A stretch of 64,000 nucleotides of DNA from DAOUJW01 sp965218945. Its GTDB lineage: Bacteria; Chloroflexota; Dehalococcoidia; Lucifugimonadales; UBA2985. Positions 1-7,402 of the stretch are shown here, piece by piece (position 1 is the first letter of the stretch; each line of letters begins with the position of its first letter). The stretch lies in NCBI GenBank assembly GCA_965218945.1, contig OZ244718.1, positions 2,294,001-2,358,000 of the forward strand. Direction: 5' to 3'. Under the pieces are notes generated by a model. The model worked only from the letters and a program-made list of their open reading frames with translations. It searched no databases and was not told where the DNA came from. The position numbers and the translations under genes are program-made.

Positions 1-15
1 CTACCAAGTAACACT

Positions 16-465
16 TTACAGATGGACTATATCCAAGTCTCCCCAACTTCGTTGAAGGTACTCAGCCAAGAGCCGACGGTGACACTGGTCGGGCTTGTCC
101 TCACTACACAGTAGACATGCGTTGGCAACGGTACGCTTAATCTGCATTTTCTCAATTCGGCGCTGCTCTATGAGCGCGAGAAACTCACTTTCGTAGATAT
201 CCCAGTTCTTGTGGCCCTTGCGGTAGGAGTCCAGCATCTCTCTTGTTGGCGCCAACTCTGGCAAATGTACGTATTCCATGTGGCAGATCTTGCGAAGGAA
301 GTATTCCAGGTCGTCCTTCTTAGAAAACCCTGCAAGCTGAGACATATTGCTCAAACGCACATCTATTATGCGCTTAGCCCCAGACACTCGAAGCAGTTCA
401 AAGAAATCTGATGCGGACTTCTTCGTGAACCCAATGGTGTAAACCCTCAAAACCCATCCCACCAT
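16..465 (-). CDS. DUF488 family protein (second copy)
   Basis: A 149-residue DUF488 protein. The family signature is visible: an N-terminal YTIGF strand, an IIDVR segment near residue 40, and a C-terminal CSEDKPDQCHR motif with the Cys-x-Glu ... Cys-His-Arg arrangement conserved in the family. The biochemical role of DUF488 is not established; the conserved Cys and His suggest a catalytic or metal site (inference). It is the last gene of a three-gene minus-strand cassette. The upstream DUF488 gene ends at 447, so the two overlap. The ATG at 465 lacks a clear ribosome-binding site. A TTG at 450, overlapping the upstream TGA and preceded by GGTGGGATGGG, is an equally good coupled start. Confidence 0.8.
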   Translation of the reverse strand: MVGWVLRVYTIGFTKKSASDFFELLRVSGAKRIIDVRLSNMSQLAGFSKKDDLEYFLRKICHMEYVHLPELAPTREMLDSYRKGHKNWDIYESEFLALIEQRRIEKMQIKRTVANACLLCSEDKPDQCHRRLLAEYLQRSWGDLDIVHL

Positions 466-1082
466 TCTGTGTCGCTTTGGGCTGGTCTTCTGCTGACATA
501 TGCCACCTTACTCTCCTGAATTCTCAGGGCATCTGCCACCACTTCAGACTTTGTGCGGAACAGGTCACCGTAGGGAGGCAACTTCAAAGCATCTACCAGA
601 CGGCTCATAGTGGCATGGTGATTTTCCAGACTGCCGTCGGCGAGAACATGTTCAACGTCTATCCCGCGTTCCACAAGCGCACGAGCAATTAGCAGTGTAC
701 GGTGGCAGTCCAGGGGGTCCTTCTCTGTACACATTATGGCAATCCGGCGATCACCGGCGTTACGAATCAAATACGCCAAACCGTCTTCAAACATATCCGT
801 ATTCGCTATACGCTCGTAAAGCACACGCCCATCGGCATCGTAGCATGACTGGTCTGCAGGTCTGCCTCCAAGCTCCGCGCCGAGGAACATGTAGCTTATC
901 CCGGCTGCTTCCAGCGCCTTCTCCATGAGGGCTTGATTGAATTGCGTCGTATACCGGCTGTATGGTGACGAGCGAACGTCAGCCACCTCATGCACGGTGT
1001 GCTGCTTCAAAAGAGCTATGAACTCATCTGGTGAATGATTGGAGTGTCCTATGGTAAATACAGGATACTGGGTTGTCTTCAT
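447..1082 (-). CDS. DUF488 family protein (first copy)
   Basis: A 211-residue DUF488 protein with the N-terminal FTIGHSNHS motif, the VADVRSSPYSRY segment and the CTEKDPLDCHR motif that marks the full-length family. It is the better preserved of the two neighbouring DUF488 genes, which look like diverged paralogues. It lies 15 bp downstream of the dual-OB-like gene and overlaps the next DUF488 gene, so the three are probably one transcript. The function is unknown; the cassette context suggests the three proteins act together. Confidence 0.85.
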   Translation of the reverse strand: MKTTQYPVFTIGHSNHSPDEFIALLKQHTVHEVADVRSSPYSRYTTQFNQALMEKALEAAGISYMFLGAELGGRPADQSCYDADGRVLYERIANTDMFEDGLAYLIRNAGDRRIAIMCTEKDPLDCHRTLLIARALVERGIDVEHVLADGSLENHHATMSRLVDALKLPPYGDLFRTKSEVVADALRIQESKVAYVSRRPAQSDTEWWDGF

Positions 1083-1097
1083 GGTTTCGAATCTCAG

Positions 1098-1784
1098 TTA
1101 AGGCTCTATTACAGCAGCAATGAGTTTGTAGCTGTAGGTATATCCGTAGCTTTCAAACTGTTCTCCCAAGCTTACAGTAAGGAGTCGCTCACCAGTATAA
1201 CCACTAGGGGGTGGAGCAGAAAAGAACTCGTTCTCATAGAAGGTGTCAGTTATAACTAATGAATAGTCCTGATCGGCATGCCTAAAGTGGCCCCGTAGCC
1301 TTCGTCTGTTGTTTGCATAGACAGTTTCCGGTGATATCTCCAGCCTCTCAACCCGTATAAGTCGTAGGGAGTCTCTAAGGGAGTTGGCGAGCATGGATGG
1401 AACACGATCGTTCTCTCCGTATGAACTGCTGTAACCGTCAGGCCAGAGACCTTCCTCTGTGTCGATGAACGGGGTCAATTCGCTTGCATTGAACCTCCCG
1501 ACCCTCTTCCATTTAAGGTTAGGGGCAAGTAACCAATTCTCCTGCTGGTAACCCCCGGGTTGGGCTTCGGTAACAGGCACATCAATAATATCGAGGACTC
1601 TGGGACTGCTGCCGTCTTGATAACCGCATTCATTTGGAGCAACTTCCCCAGTTTCTCGTGTGCTCACTGGCCGAATCCATCCTCCAAGCCTGCCATCGGA
1701 TATTATTTCTTTACCTGCGATACAGCGCCCATTGTACTTACGTGAGTTTGCAAGGCACACGATACGCTTAACATCCACGGTCAT
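1098..1784 (-). CDS. Dual OB-like domain protein, partner of DUF488
   Basis: A 228-residue protein that begins with a VKRIVCLANSRKYNGRCIAGKE segment and contains GWIRPVS. This beginning is typical of proteins annotated as dual OB-containing domain proteins, which I recall as frequent neighbours of DUF488 genes. A second beta-rich half (about residues 130-228) carries the LVITDT segment. No catalytic residues stand out, so a binding role, possibly to nucleic acid, is inferred. It is the first gene of the minus-strand cassette and diverges from the pyrimidine operon, with about 280 bp between them. Confidence 0.65.
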   Translation of the reverse strand: MTVDVKRIVCLANSRKYNGRCIAGKEIISDGRLGGWIRPVSTRETGEVAPNECGYQDGSSPRVLDIIDVPVTEAQPGGYQQENWLLAPNLKWKRVGRFNASELTPFIDTEEGLWPDGYSSSYGENDRVPSMLANSLRDSLRLIRVERLEISPETVYANNRRRLRGHFRHADQDYSLVITDTFYENEFFSAPPPSGYTGERLLTVSLGEQFESYGYTYSYKLIAAVIEP

Positions 1785-1871
1785 CGATGTGATCCCTTGA
1801 ATAGAAATCTTCCATCAATGATATACTACCTTCAGGCTTTCTACAAGCACGCATGTTCAGAATGCCACGCC

Positions 1872-1900
1872 TTGCAGACGCCCGGTGTTCGTGCTACACT
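1872..1900 (+). promoter_or_regulatory. Probable promoter of the pyr operon
   Basis: A -35-like TTGCAG (1872-1877) is separated by 17 bp from a -10-like TACACT (1895-1900). The predicted start near 1907 gives a leader of about 155 nt that contains the PyrR-binding loop and the terminator. No gene is seen between 1785 and 2061 apart from this leader. Confidence 0.6.
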
Positions 1901-1950
1901 GAGCGAACAACAGAATAGAAGCCAAAGGCGCAAGGACTGCTCTGAGCAGA

Positions 1951-2060
1951 CCTTTAAATCAGTCCCGAGAGGCTGGCAAGGCGGCAGGACCAAGAGAATA
2001 GAGGCCTTTGGCGGTGACCTAAGACAGTGCCTCTTGCCAGCCGCGGCGAGAGGTTTTTTT
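1951..2060 (+). promoter_or_regulatory. PyrR-dependent attenuator of the pyr operon
   Basis: The leader has the three mutually exclusive parts of a PyrR attenuator. (1) A PyrR-binding loop with AGTCCCGAGAGGCT at 1961-1974, closed by CCTT (1951-1954) and AAGG (1978-1981), close to the known AGUCCAGAGAGGCU consensus. (2) An antiterminator: GGCTGGCAAG (1971-1980) is perfectly complementary to CTTGCCAGCC (2033-2042). (3) The terminator at 2030-2060, whose 5' arm overlaps the antiterminator. With UMP/UTP bound, PyrR should hold the first loop and free the terminator to form. The logic is established in Bacillus; its use here is inferred from the matching sequence. Confidence 0.85.
2030..2060 (+). 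terminator. Attenuator terminator of the pyr leader
   Basis: CCTCTTGC (2030-2037) pairs with GCGAGAGG (2046-2053), including one G-U pair, and is followed by seven Ts (2054-2060). The 3' arm contains GAGAGG, which sits 8 nt before the pyrR ATG at 2062 and is the only ribosome-binding site visible. Folding of the terminator would therefore also hide the start region. Confidence 0.85.
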
Positions 2061-2061
2061 G

Positions 2062-2652
2062 ATGGTCGAAAAGCTGCTCATGTCTCCGGACGATGTCCGC
2101 AGGGCTCTCACCCGCATCGCGCACGAGGTACTGGAGCGGAACCACGGCGTCGACGGGCTTGTCCTGGTAGGGATGCACACCCGGGGTGTGCCATTGGCGC
2201 AACGTCTTGCTGAGAGAATCGGCCAGAACGAGGGACAGGATATTCCGGTAGGGGCCCTGGATATAGGACGCTACCGCGACGATGTACCGGTCAGGGATCG
2301 GATCTCAAACCGCGCCACAGAAATGCCTGTCGACATCGGCGACAGGAAAGTTGTGCTGGTGGACGACGTTCTGTTCACCGGTCGGAGCATACGGGCTGCC
2401 ATGGACGCTCTGATGGACTTGGGCAGGCCATGTCTGATTCAGCTTGCGGTCCTAGTTGACAGGGGACACAGGGAGCTGCCCATTCGGGCAGACTATGTGG
2501 GCAAAAACATCCCAACCTCCCTGGGCGAACGGGTTGAGGTGCGACTGAAGGAAGTGGACGGCGCTGACGGCGTGGTTCTGCAGAACAGGTCGGAGGCGTC
2601 CTCGAGGGCCCGCAGTTACGCCGGGGGCGCTTCGCGGGATCAAGCTCGGTGA
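2062..2652 (+). CDS. pyrR: Bifunctional pyr operon regulator / uracil phosphoribosyltransferase PyrR
   Basis: A 196-residue PyrR. The N-terminal RRALTRIAHEVLERN (13-27) and the PRPP loop VVLVDDVLFTGRS (97-109) are diagnostic, and YRDD (71-74) fits the family. PyrR binds the leader RNA when UMP is abundant and causes termination; many members also convert uracil and PRPP to UMP. The ATG at 2062 is preferred over the adjacent TTG at 2059 because it aligns with other PyrR proteins. It is the first gene of the operon, 13 bp ahead of pyrB. The last ~20 residues (NRSEASSRARSYAGG...) are an unusual tail. Confidence 0.95.
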   Translation: MVEKLLMSPDDVRRALTRIAHEVLERNHGVDGLVLVGMHTRGVPLAQRLAERIGQNEGQDIPVGALDIGRYRDDVPVRDRISNRATEMPVDIGDRKVVLVDDVLFTGRSIRAAMDALMDLGRPCLIQLAVLVDRGHRELPIRADYVGKNIPTSLGERVEVRLKEVDGADGVVLQNRSEASSRARSYAGGASRDQAR

Positions 2653-2665
2653 TGAGGTCTGCAGC

Positions 2666-4132
2666 ATGAGCCAACTTACCGGCAGAAGCATCATATCCGT
2701 GGACGACCTCTCGATAGACGACGTTGAGACTATATTTCGGACCGCGGACGGTATCCTGGAGGACAGGAGGGCCTACTTCGGCAGTGCGACCGCAAAGATA
2801 GCGGCCACGCTGTTCTACGAGCCCAGCACCAGGACCAGGCTGTCCTTCGAGGCTGCCATGCAACGCTTGGGAGGAGGCGTCATATCCACCTCGGACGTGA
2901 ACGCATCCTCCATGGCCAAGGGTGAATCCCTTGCGGACACGGCGCGGGTCGTCGGATCCTACGCGGACGTTCTGGTCGTGAGGCATCCCTGGGAGGGAGC
3001 AGCCAGGCTGGTTGCGGAGTATGCCCCCGTCCCGGTTATCAACGCTGGAGATGGCAGCCACGAGCATCCCACCCAGACCCTGTGTGACCTGTACACGCTG
3101 AGGGGACATCACGGGACTCTGAAGGGCCTGAAAGTGGCCCTCTGCGGGGACCTGCTCCACGGACGCACGATTCACTCCCTTGCCTTTGCGCTGGCGCGTT
3201 TCGGGGCGAACGTCATATTCGTGCCGGGAGACGGCAATGAGATGCCGGACTACGTTCTGCGCAGGCTGCAAAGGGACTACCGGGCGCAAATTCGGAGGGA
3301 GCAGCTGGGTTTCCTGAGCGCCCTCTTCGACGATTCGCCGGCGGGCGAGGAGGCAGCTACCGTCGACGCCATATACATCACTCCTACAGAGCCACACCAG
3401 CTGGCTATGTCCTCCTTAGAAGGCACCACCGTCGAATTCGAGGTTGGCAGCGACGAAGCTCTCTCCATATACGTGACCAGGCGTCAGAAGGAGAGAGGGA
3501 GTATTCCCGGCGCGTCCGACAGGTATCCCACCCTTACGGCCAAGACCCTCAAGGCCAGGCAGTTCAAGAACATATCCATACTCCACCCTCTACCTCGCGT
3601 CGATGAACTCAGCCCGGAGGTGGACGAGGACCCCAGGAGCCTCTACTTCAAGCAGGCCGCTCTGGGTATACCCGTCAGGATGGCCCTTCTGTGGCACATA
3701 CTGGGAGCCGGGGATATGGCAACGGACACGGGACCGGAGGAAGAGTTGAGAGAGCTTCGGGGCCTGATCTACTCCAAGCCGGGCTTCGACTGCCTCAACC
3801 GGATGTGCGTGACCAACCAGGAGAGGCAGTTTGCCAGACCCAGCTTTGAGATTGTCAGAGACCTGGACTACAAGCTGAGGTGCCTCTACTGCGACCACGA
3901 GACCGACGCTGCCTTCGCGGGAAACACCGAGTCGCATTTCTACTACCCTTCCCAGCTTCTGGACAGGTTCCTCCCGCCGGTCAGGCCGGAGCACGTGCGT
4001 TTCTTCGCCTCTTCAGACGATGCGGAGACAGCGGGGTTCAAACAAGTGTCCGAGAAGTGGGGCAGCTACCAACCCAAAGAAGACGGAGACGGGAGGCACT
4101 GGATCGATCTGGTGTCCGGCGTAACCAGATGA
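2666..4132 (+). CDS. pyrB: Aspartate carbamoyltransferase with fused PyrI-like zinc domain
   Basis: Catalyses carbamoyl phosphate + aspartate to carbamoyl aspartate, the committed step of UMP synthesis. The catalytic core carries STRTR (54-58), GDGSHEHPTQ (128-137) and HPLPR (307-311). The protein is 488 residues against ~310 for a usual PyrB. There are two additions: an insert of about 30 residues near 238-268, before the VTRRQKERG segment, and a C-terminal extension with Cys376, Cys381, Cys406 and Cys409 (CLNRMC...CLYC). The extension matches the zinc-binding domain of the regulatory subunit PyrI, but there is no room for the PyrI nucleotide-binding domain. It overlaps pyrC by 4 bp (ATGA). 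Confidence 0.93.
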   Translation: MSQLTGRSIISVDDLSIDDVETIFRTADGILEDRRAYFGSATAKIAATLFYEPSTRTRLSFEAAMQRLGGGVISTSDVNASSMAKGESLADTARVVGSYADVLVVRHPWEGAARLVAEYAPVPVINAGDGSHEHPTQTLCDLYTLRGHHGTLKGLKVALCGDLLHGRTIHSLAFALARFGANVIFVPGDGNEMPDYVLRRLQRDYRAQIRREQLGFLSALFDDSPAGEEAATVDAIYITPTEPHQLAMSSLEGTTVEFEVGSDEALSIYVTRRQKERGSIPGASDRYPTLTAKTLKARQFKNISILHPLPRVDELSPEVDEDPRSLYFKQAALGIPVRMALLWHILGAGDMATDTGPEEELRELRGLIYSKPGFDCLNRMCVTNQERQFARPSFEIVRDLDYKLRCLYCDHETDAAFAGNTESHFYYPSQLLDRFLPPVRPEHVRFFASSDDAETAGFKQVSEKWGSYQPKEDGDGRHWIDLVSGVTR

Positions 4133-5475
4133 GTCTGCTCATTCGAGGCGGCCGCATCATCGACTCCCTACTGGGGTTGGACGTAGTTGGCGACCTGTTT
4201 ATCGACAATGGAAGGGTAGCCGCGCTGGAGCGAAGCATCGACAGGCCGTCCGGGGCGCAGGAGATCGATGCCTCCGGACTGGTGGTCTGCCCGGGCTTCA
4301 TCGACCTTCACTGCCATCTGCGAGAGCCGGACCCGGAGGACAAGGAGACCGTCGCAACAGGGACAGCGGCAGCCGCCAAGGGGGGATTCACCACCGTTTG
4401 TGCAATGCCCAACACCAGACCGGCTATGGACAGGGCAGAGGTGGTAGACCTGGTGTTGCGCAAGGCGCGCGAGGAGGGCAGGGTGAAGGTGCTGCCCATC
4501 GGCTGCGTGACGCTGGGACGTGAGGGCGATGTATTGACGGATATGGAGGGTCTGGCGCGGGCCGGGGTCATAGGCTTCAGCGACGACGGCAGCCCCGTGT
4601 CGAAGGACGATCTGATGGAGGAGGCCCTTCTTAGAGCCGCCTCACTGGGACTTCCTATAATGAATCACTGCGAGGACATGGACGCCTCACGAGGCGGTGT
4701 GATGAACGACGGAGCGGTGGCGAAGAGCCTTGGGCTAAAGGGAGTTCCCGCCTCAGCCGAGGAGTCCATGGTGCTGAGGGACATCACCCTGGCTGAGTCC
4801 ACCGGAGGGCGTCTTCACCTGACCCATGTCAGCACGGCCGGCAGCGTAGATATCCTCCGCAGCGCCAAAAAGCGCGGCCTGAACGTAACCGCGGAGGCGA
4901 CGCCTCACCACCTCTCCATTACCGAGGAGTGGGTGATACCGAGAATGGCAAAGGGGGGACTGACAGGTATCATTGCTCTGCCGGCTTACAACACCGCCGC
5001 CAAGGTGAATCCTCCGTTGCGGACAGAACGAGACGTCGCAGCAGTGGTGGAAGGTCTGAGGGACGGCGTAATCGACTGCATAGCCACGGACCATGCGCCA
5101 CACACCCAAAGAGACAAGGATTGCAGCTTCCAGGAAGCGGCTTTCGGCATAAGCGGGCTGGAGGTGGCGCTGGGCTCCCTCTTGTCCCTGGTCCACGACG
5201 GAAAGCTGGATATGCCAACCATGATAGACAGGCTCACGGCAGGCCCTGCCCGCGTCCTCGGCCTGCCGGATCGCTTCCCGGGATCCCTCAGGATTGGGTC
5301 GCCCGCAGACGTGACGATTTTCGATCCGGAAGCGGAGTGGGTGGTGGACTCGGACGAGTTTGTTTCCAAGGGGAAGAACACACCGCTGGACGGCGCGACC
5401 CTGCGTGGCGAGGTAATGGCCACCATCGTGGACGGCTCCATAGAATACAGAGATGAGGCGTTGAGATTTGTCTAA
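4129..5475 (+). CDS. pyrC: Dihydroorotase
   Basis: Cyclises carbamoyl aspartate to dihydroorotate. The 448-residue protein has the class I metal motif DLHCHLREP (60-68), a second histidine region (HCEDMD), EATPHH and the C-terminal DHAPH typical of multi-domain-type dihydroorotases. The reading frame is open further upstream into pyrB, but the ATG at 4129 starts the natural N-terminus (MSLLIRGGRIIDS) and overlaps the pyrB stop. Length and motifs look complete. The 3' end overlaps carA by 8 bp, so translation of the two is probably coupled. Confidence 0.95.
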   Translation: MSLLIRGGRIIDSLLGLDVVGDLFIDNGRVAALERSIDRPSGAQEIDASGLVVCPGFIDLHCHLREPDPEDKETVATGTAAAAKGGFTTVCAMPNTRPAMDRAEVVDLVLRKAREEGRVKVLPIGCVTLGREGDVLTDMEGLARAGVIGFSDDGSPVSKDDLMEEALLRAASLGLPIMNHCEDMDASRGGVMNDGAVAKSLGLKGVPASAEESMVLRDITLAESTGGRLHLTHVSTAGSVDILRSAKKRGLNVTAEATPHHLSITEEWVIPRMAKGGLTGIIALPAYNTAAKVNPPLRTERDVAAVVEGLRDGVIDCIATDHAPHTQRDKDCSFQEAAFGISGLEVALGSLLSLVHDGKLDMPTMIDRLTAGPARVLGLPDRFPGSLRIGSPADVTIFDPEAEWVVDSDEFVSKGKNTPLDGATLRGEVMATIVDGSIEYRDEALRFV

Positions 5476-6559
5476 ACAAGCATTTCTGGTCCTTGAGGAC
5501 GGGTCATGGTACGAGGGCGAGGCCTTTGGGGCCGTAGCCTTCACCTACGGCGAAGTTGTGTTCAACACCAGCATGACAGGCTATCAGGAGATGCTGACCG
5601 ATCCCTCCTACGCGGGTCAGATTGTTGTGCCGACCTACCCCATCATCGGCAACTACGGCATCAACGGAGAGGACGTGGAGTCCAAATCCATCAGGGTGGC
5701 GGGTTTTGCTGTCAGGGAGCACTGCCTGAACCCCAGTCACAGCCAGTCGACCCGCACTCTCCACGAATACCTGGCATCGCAGGGCGTTTCCGGCATATCC
5801 GGCATCGATACCAGGGCCGTAACCCGTAAGCTCCGCATGGCGGGCGTGATGATGGGGATGATAGCCGTGGACGCGTCTCCCCAGGAGGCGCTGGAGCGCC
5901 TCAAGGAGATGCCCCGCTACGATAACGTGGACTTCGTTGAGAAGGTGAGCACGAAAGAGGCGTACCGGTGGGATGCCTCCGGGTCGCAGGAAGCGCCTCT
6001 GATTCTCGTAAACGACTACGGCCTGAAGTACAACATCCTGCGCATACTGCACTCCAGGGGATGCAGGGTGATGGCGATTCCTGAGCATACTGCTGCCAGT
6101 GATATACTGGCCCTCAATCCCCAGGGCATCGTGCTGTCCCCCGGGCCAGGCGACCCGGCGCTTCTGGAGTACGTGGTGGAGACGACCAGGGGTCTGGTGG
6201 GCCGCGTGCCGATGATGGGCATATGCCTGGGACATCAGCTGCTGGCCCGGGCCTTTGGGGCGCGTACGTTCAAGCTCAAGTTTGGGCACAGGGGAGCGAA
6301 CCATCCCGTGCGAGAAATCCAAACGGGACGCGTATACATAACGTCCCAGAACCACGGCTACGCGGTGGACGGCGAGGACCTGCCCGCCGAGGTGGAGGTC
6401 AGCCACGTCAACCTCAACGACGGGACGGTGGAGGGACTGCGGCACAGGGATCTGCCGATACTGAGTATCCAGTACCACTCGGAGGCGTCCCCCGGGCCAA
6501 TGGACAACGTGTACCTGTTCGACAGGTTCCTGGAGATGGTGAAGGATTACAGGGAATGA
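5468..6559 (+). CDS. carA: Carbamoyl phosphate synthase small subunit
   Basis: Glutamine amidotransferase subunit that supplies ammonia to CarB. It is 363 residues long, normal for the family. The N-terminal domain begins AFLVLEDGSWYEGEAFGA. The class I glutaminase triad is visible as Cys253 in GICLGHQ and His337/Glu339 in QYHSE. It starts with TTG at 5468, inside the end of pyrC. carB is not directly next: a vapBC-type toxin-antitoxin pair lies between the two subunit genes. Confidence 0.95.
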   Translation: MSKQAFLVLEDGSWYEGEAFGAVAFTYGEVVFNTSMTGYQEMLTDPSYAGQIVVPTYPIIGNYGINGEDVESKSIRVAGFAVREHCLNPSHSQSTRTLHEYLASQGVSGISGIDTRAVTRKLRMAGVMMGMIAVDASPQEALERLKEMPRYDNVDFVEKVSTKEAYRWDASGSQEAPLILVNDYGLKYNILRILHSRGCRVMAIPEHTAASDILALNPQGIVLSPGPGDPALLEYVVETTRGLVGRVPMMGICLGHQLLARAFGARTFKLKFGHRGANHPVREIQTGRVYITSQNHGYAVDGEDLPAEVEVSHVNLNDGTVEGLRHRDLPILSIQYHSEASPGPMDNVYLFDRFLEMVKDYRE

Positions 6560-6574
6560 TGCGGTAAAATGGTG

Positions 6575-6583
6575 TGTTATAAT
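6575..6583 (+). promoter_or_regulatory. Extended -10 element upstream of vapB
   Basis: TGTTATAAT (extended -10 with perfect TATAAT at 6578-6583) lies just after the carA stop, with no good -35. It would start a transcript near 6590, giving the vapBC pair, and possibly carB, a promoter independent of the pyr attenuator. Confidence 0.5.
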
Positions 6584-6633
6584 GATGCCATAAAAGCGCG
6601 TCATTGTGCGCGTCGGAAAGGTGCGTTAGCTAT

Positions 6634-6873
6634 ATGAGAACAACCATCAACATAGACGGCAATCTCCTCGAATCTGTGATCGAAGCCACCGGAGAGAGGA
6701 CGAAGAGTAAGGCAGTGAGCGCTGCCCTGAAGGAGTACATACGGCGCAAGCACGTGCAGGAGCTGATCGACTCCTGGGGCAAGATCATAGTGGACGACTA
6801 CAGCGAGGAACACGATCGCTTGGACAGAGAGCGACAGGCATACCTTGAATCGCTAAGGGACGGCACGGCTTGA
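6634..6873 (+). CDS. vapB: VapB-type antitoxin (ribbon-helix-helix)
   Basis: A 79-residue protein starting MRTTINIDGNLLESV, the N-terminal beta strand of the VapB/DUF2191 antitoxins, followed by SKAVSAALKEYIRRK (helices of the DNA-binding fold) and an acidic, charged tail that would wrap the toxin. The ATG at 6634 is preferred to an upstream in-frame start at 6604 because family members begin at MRTT. It overlaps the toxin start by 4 bp. Antitoxins of this kind usually repress their own promoter, here probably the TATAAT just upstream. Confidence 0.85.
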   Translation: MRTTINIDGNLLESVIEATGERTKSKAVSAALKEYIRRKHVQELIDSWGKIIVDDYSEEHDRLDRERQAYLESLRDGTA

Positions 6874-7262
6874 CCGTCCTGGTAGACTCATCCGTATTGA
6901 TCCAAGCTCAAAGGCTGCCCGGCTCCGAAACTACCAGGCAGCTGGGCACCCTTCTTGTCTCTGGAGAAGCCGCTGTGACCGGGCCAGTGATTATGGAGTA
7001 CATACGAGGGGCGCGGTCCCAGGAAGAACTGGAGTTCCTTACCCAGCGAATCGTTTCCCTTGGCTTCCTGGAAATGGACCAGGCGGTGTGGGTCATTGCG
7101 GGGCAATTGGACTATCGCCTAATGCTTGCAGGCGACCCCTTGGCAAACATGGACTTGATTCTCGCTGCTACCGCAATCCGCCATCAAGTCTCTCTCTATA
7201 CACTGGACCAAGGGTTCAGTCGCATCCCAGAACTGGAACTCTATAATCCGTCTACCAATTGA
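6870..7262 (+). CDS. vapC: VapC-type PIN-domain ribonuclease toxin
   Basis: A 130-residue PIN domain with the acidic metal-binding residues in place: Asp6 (LVDSS), Glu43 (IMEYIRG), Asp95 (NMDLILAA) and Asp113 (TLDQGF). VapC toxins are endoribonucleases that cut tRNA or rRNA. It begins with TTG overlapping the vapB stop. The pair sits between carA and carB, an unusual place that interrupts two subunits of the same enzyme. Confidence 0.87.
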   Translation: MTVLVDSSVLIQAQRLPGSETTRQLGTLLVSGEAAVTGPVIMEYIRGARSQEELEFLTQRIVSLGFLEMDQAVWVIAGQLDYRLMLAGDPLANMDLILAATAIRHQVSLYTLDQGFSRIPELELYNPSTN

Positions 7263-7402
7263 GGACCTCAACATGAACCTGAAAATAAACATCAATGAAG
7301 GGCGAAACTTAGCGGACAGCATCTTGAGTCGGCCAAAGACTTCGCATTTGCAGTGCTGCGCCCCAAGTTGAACAAACGAGTATATATTCGGGAGATGCAA
7401 CA

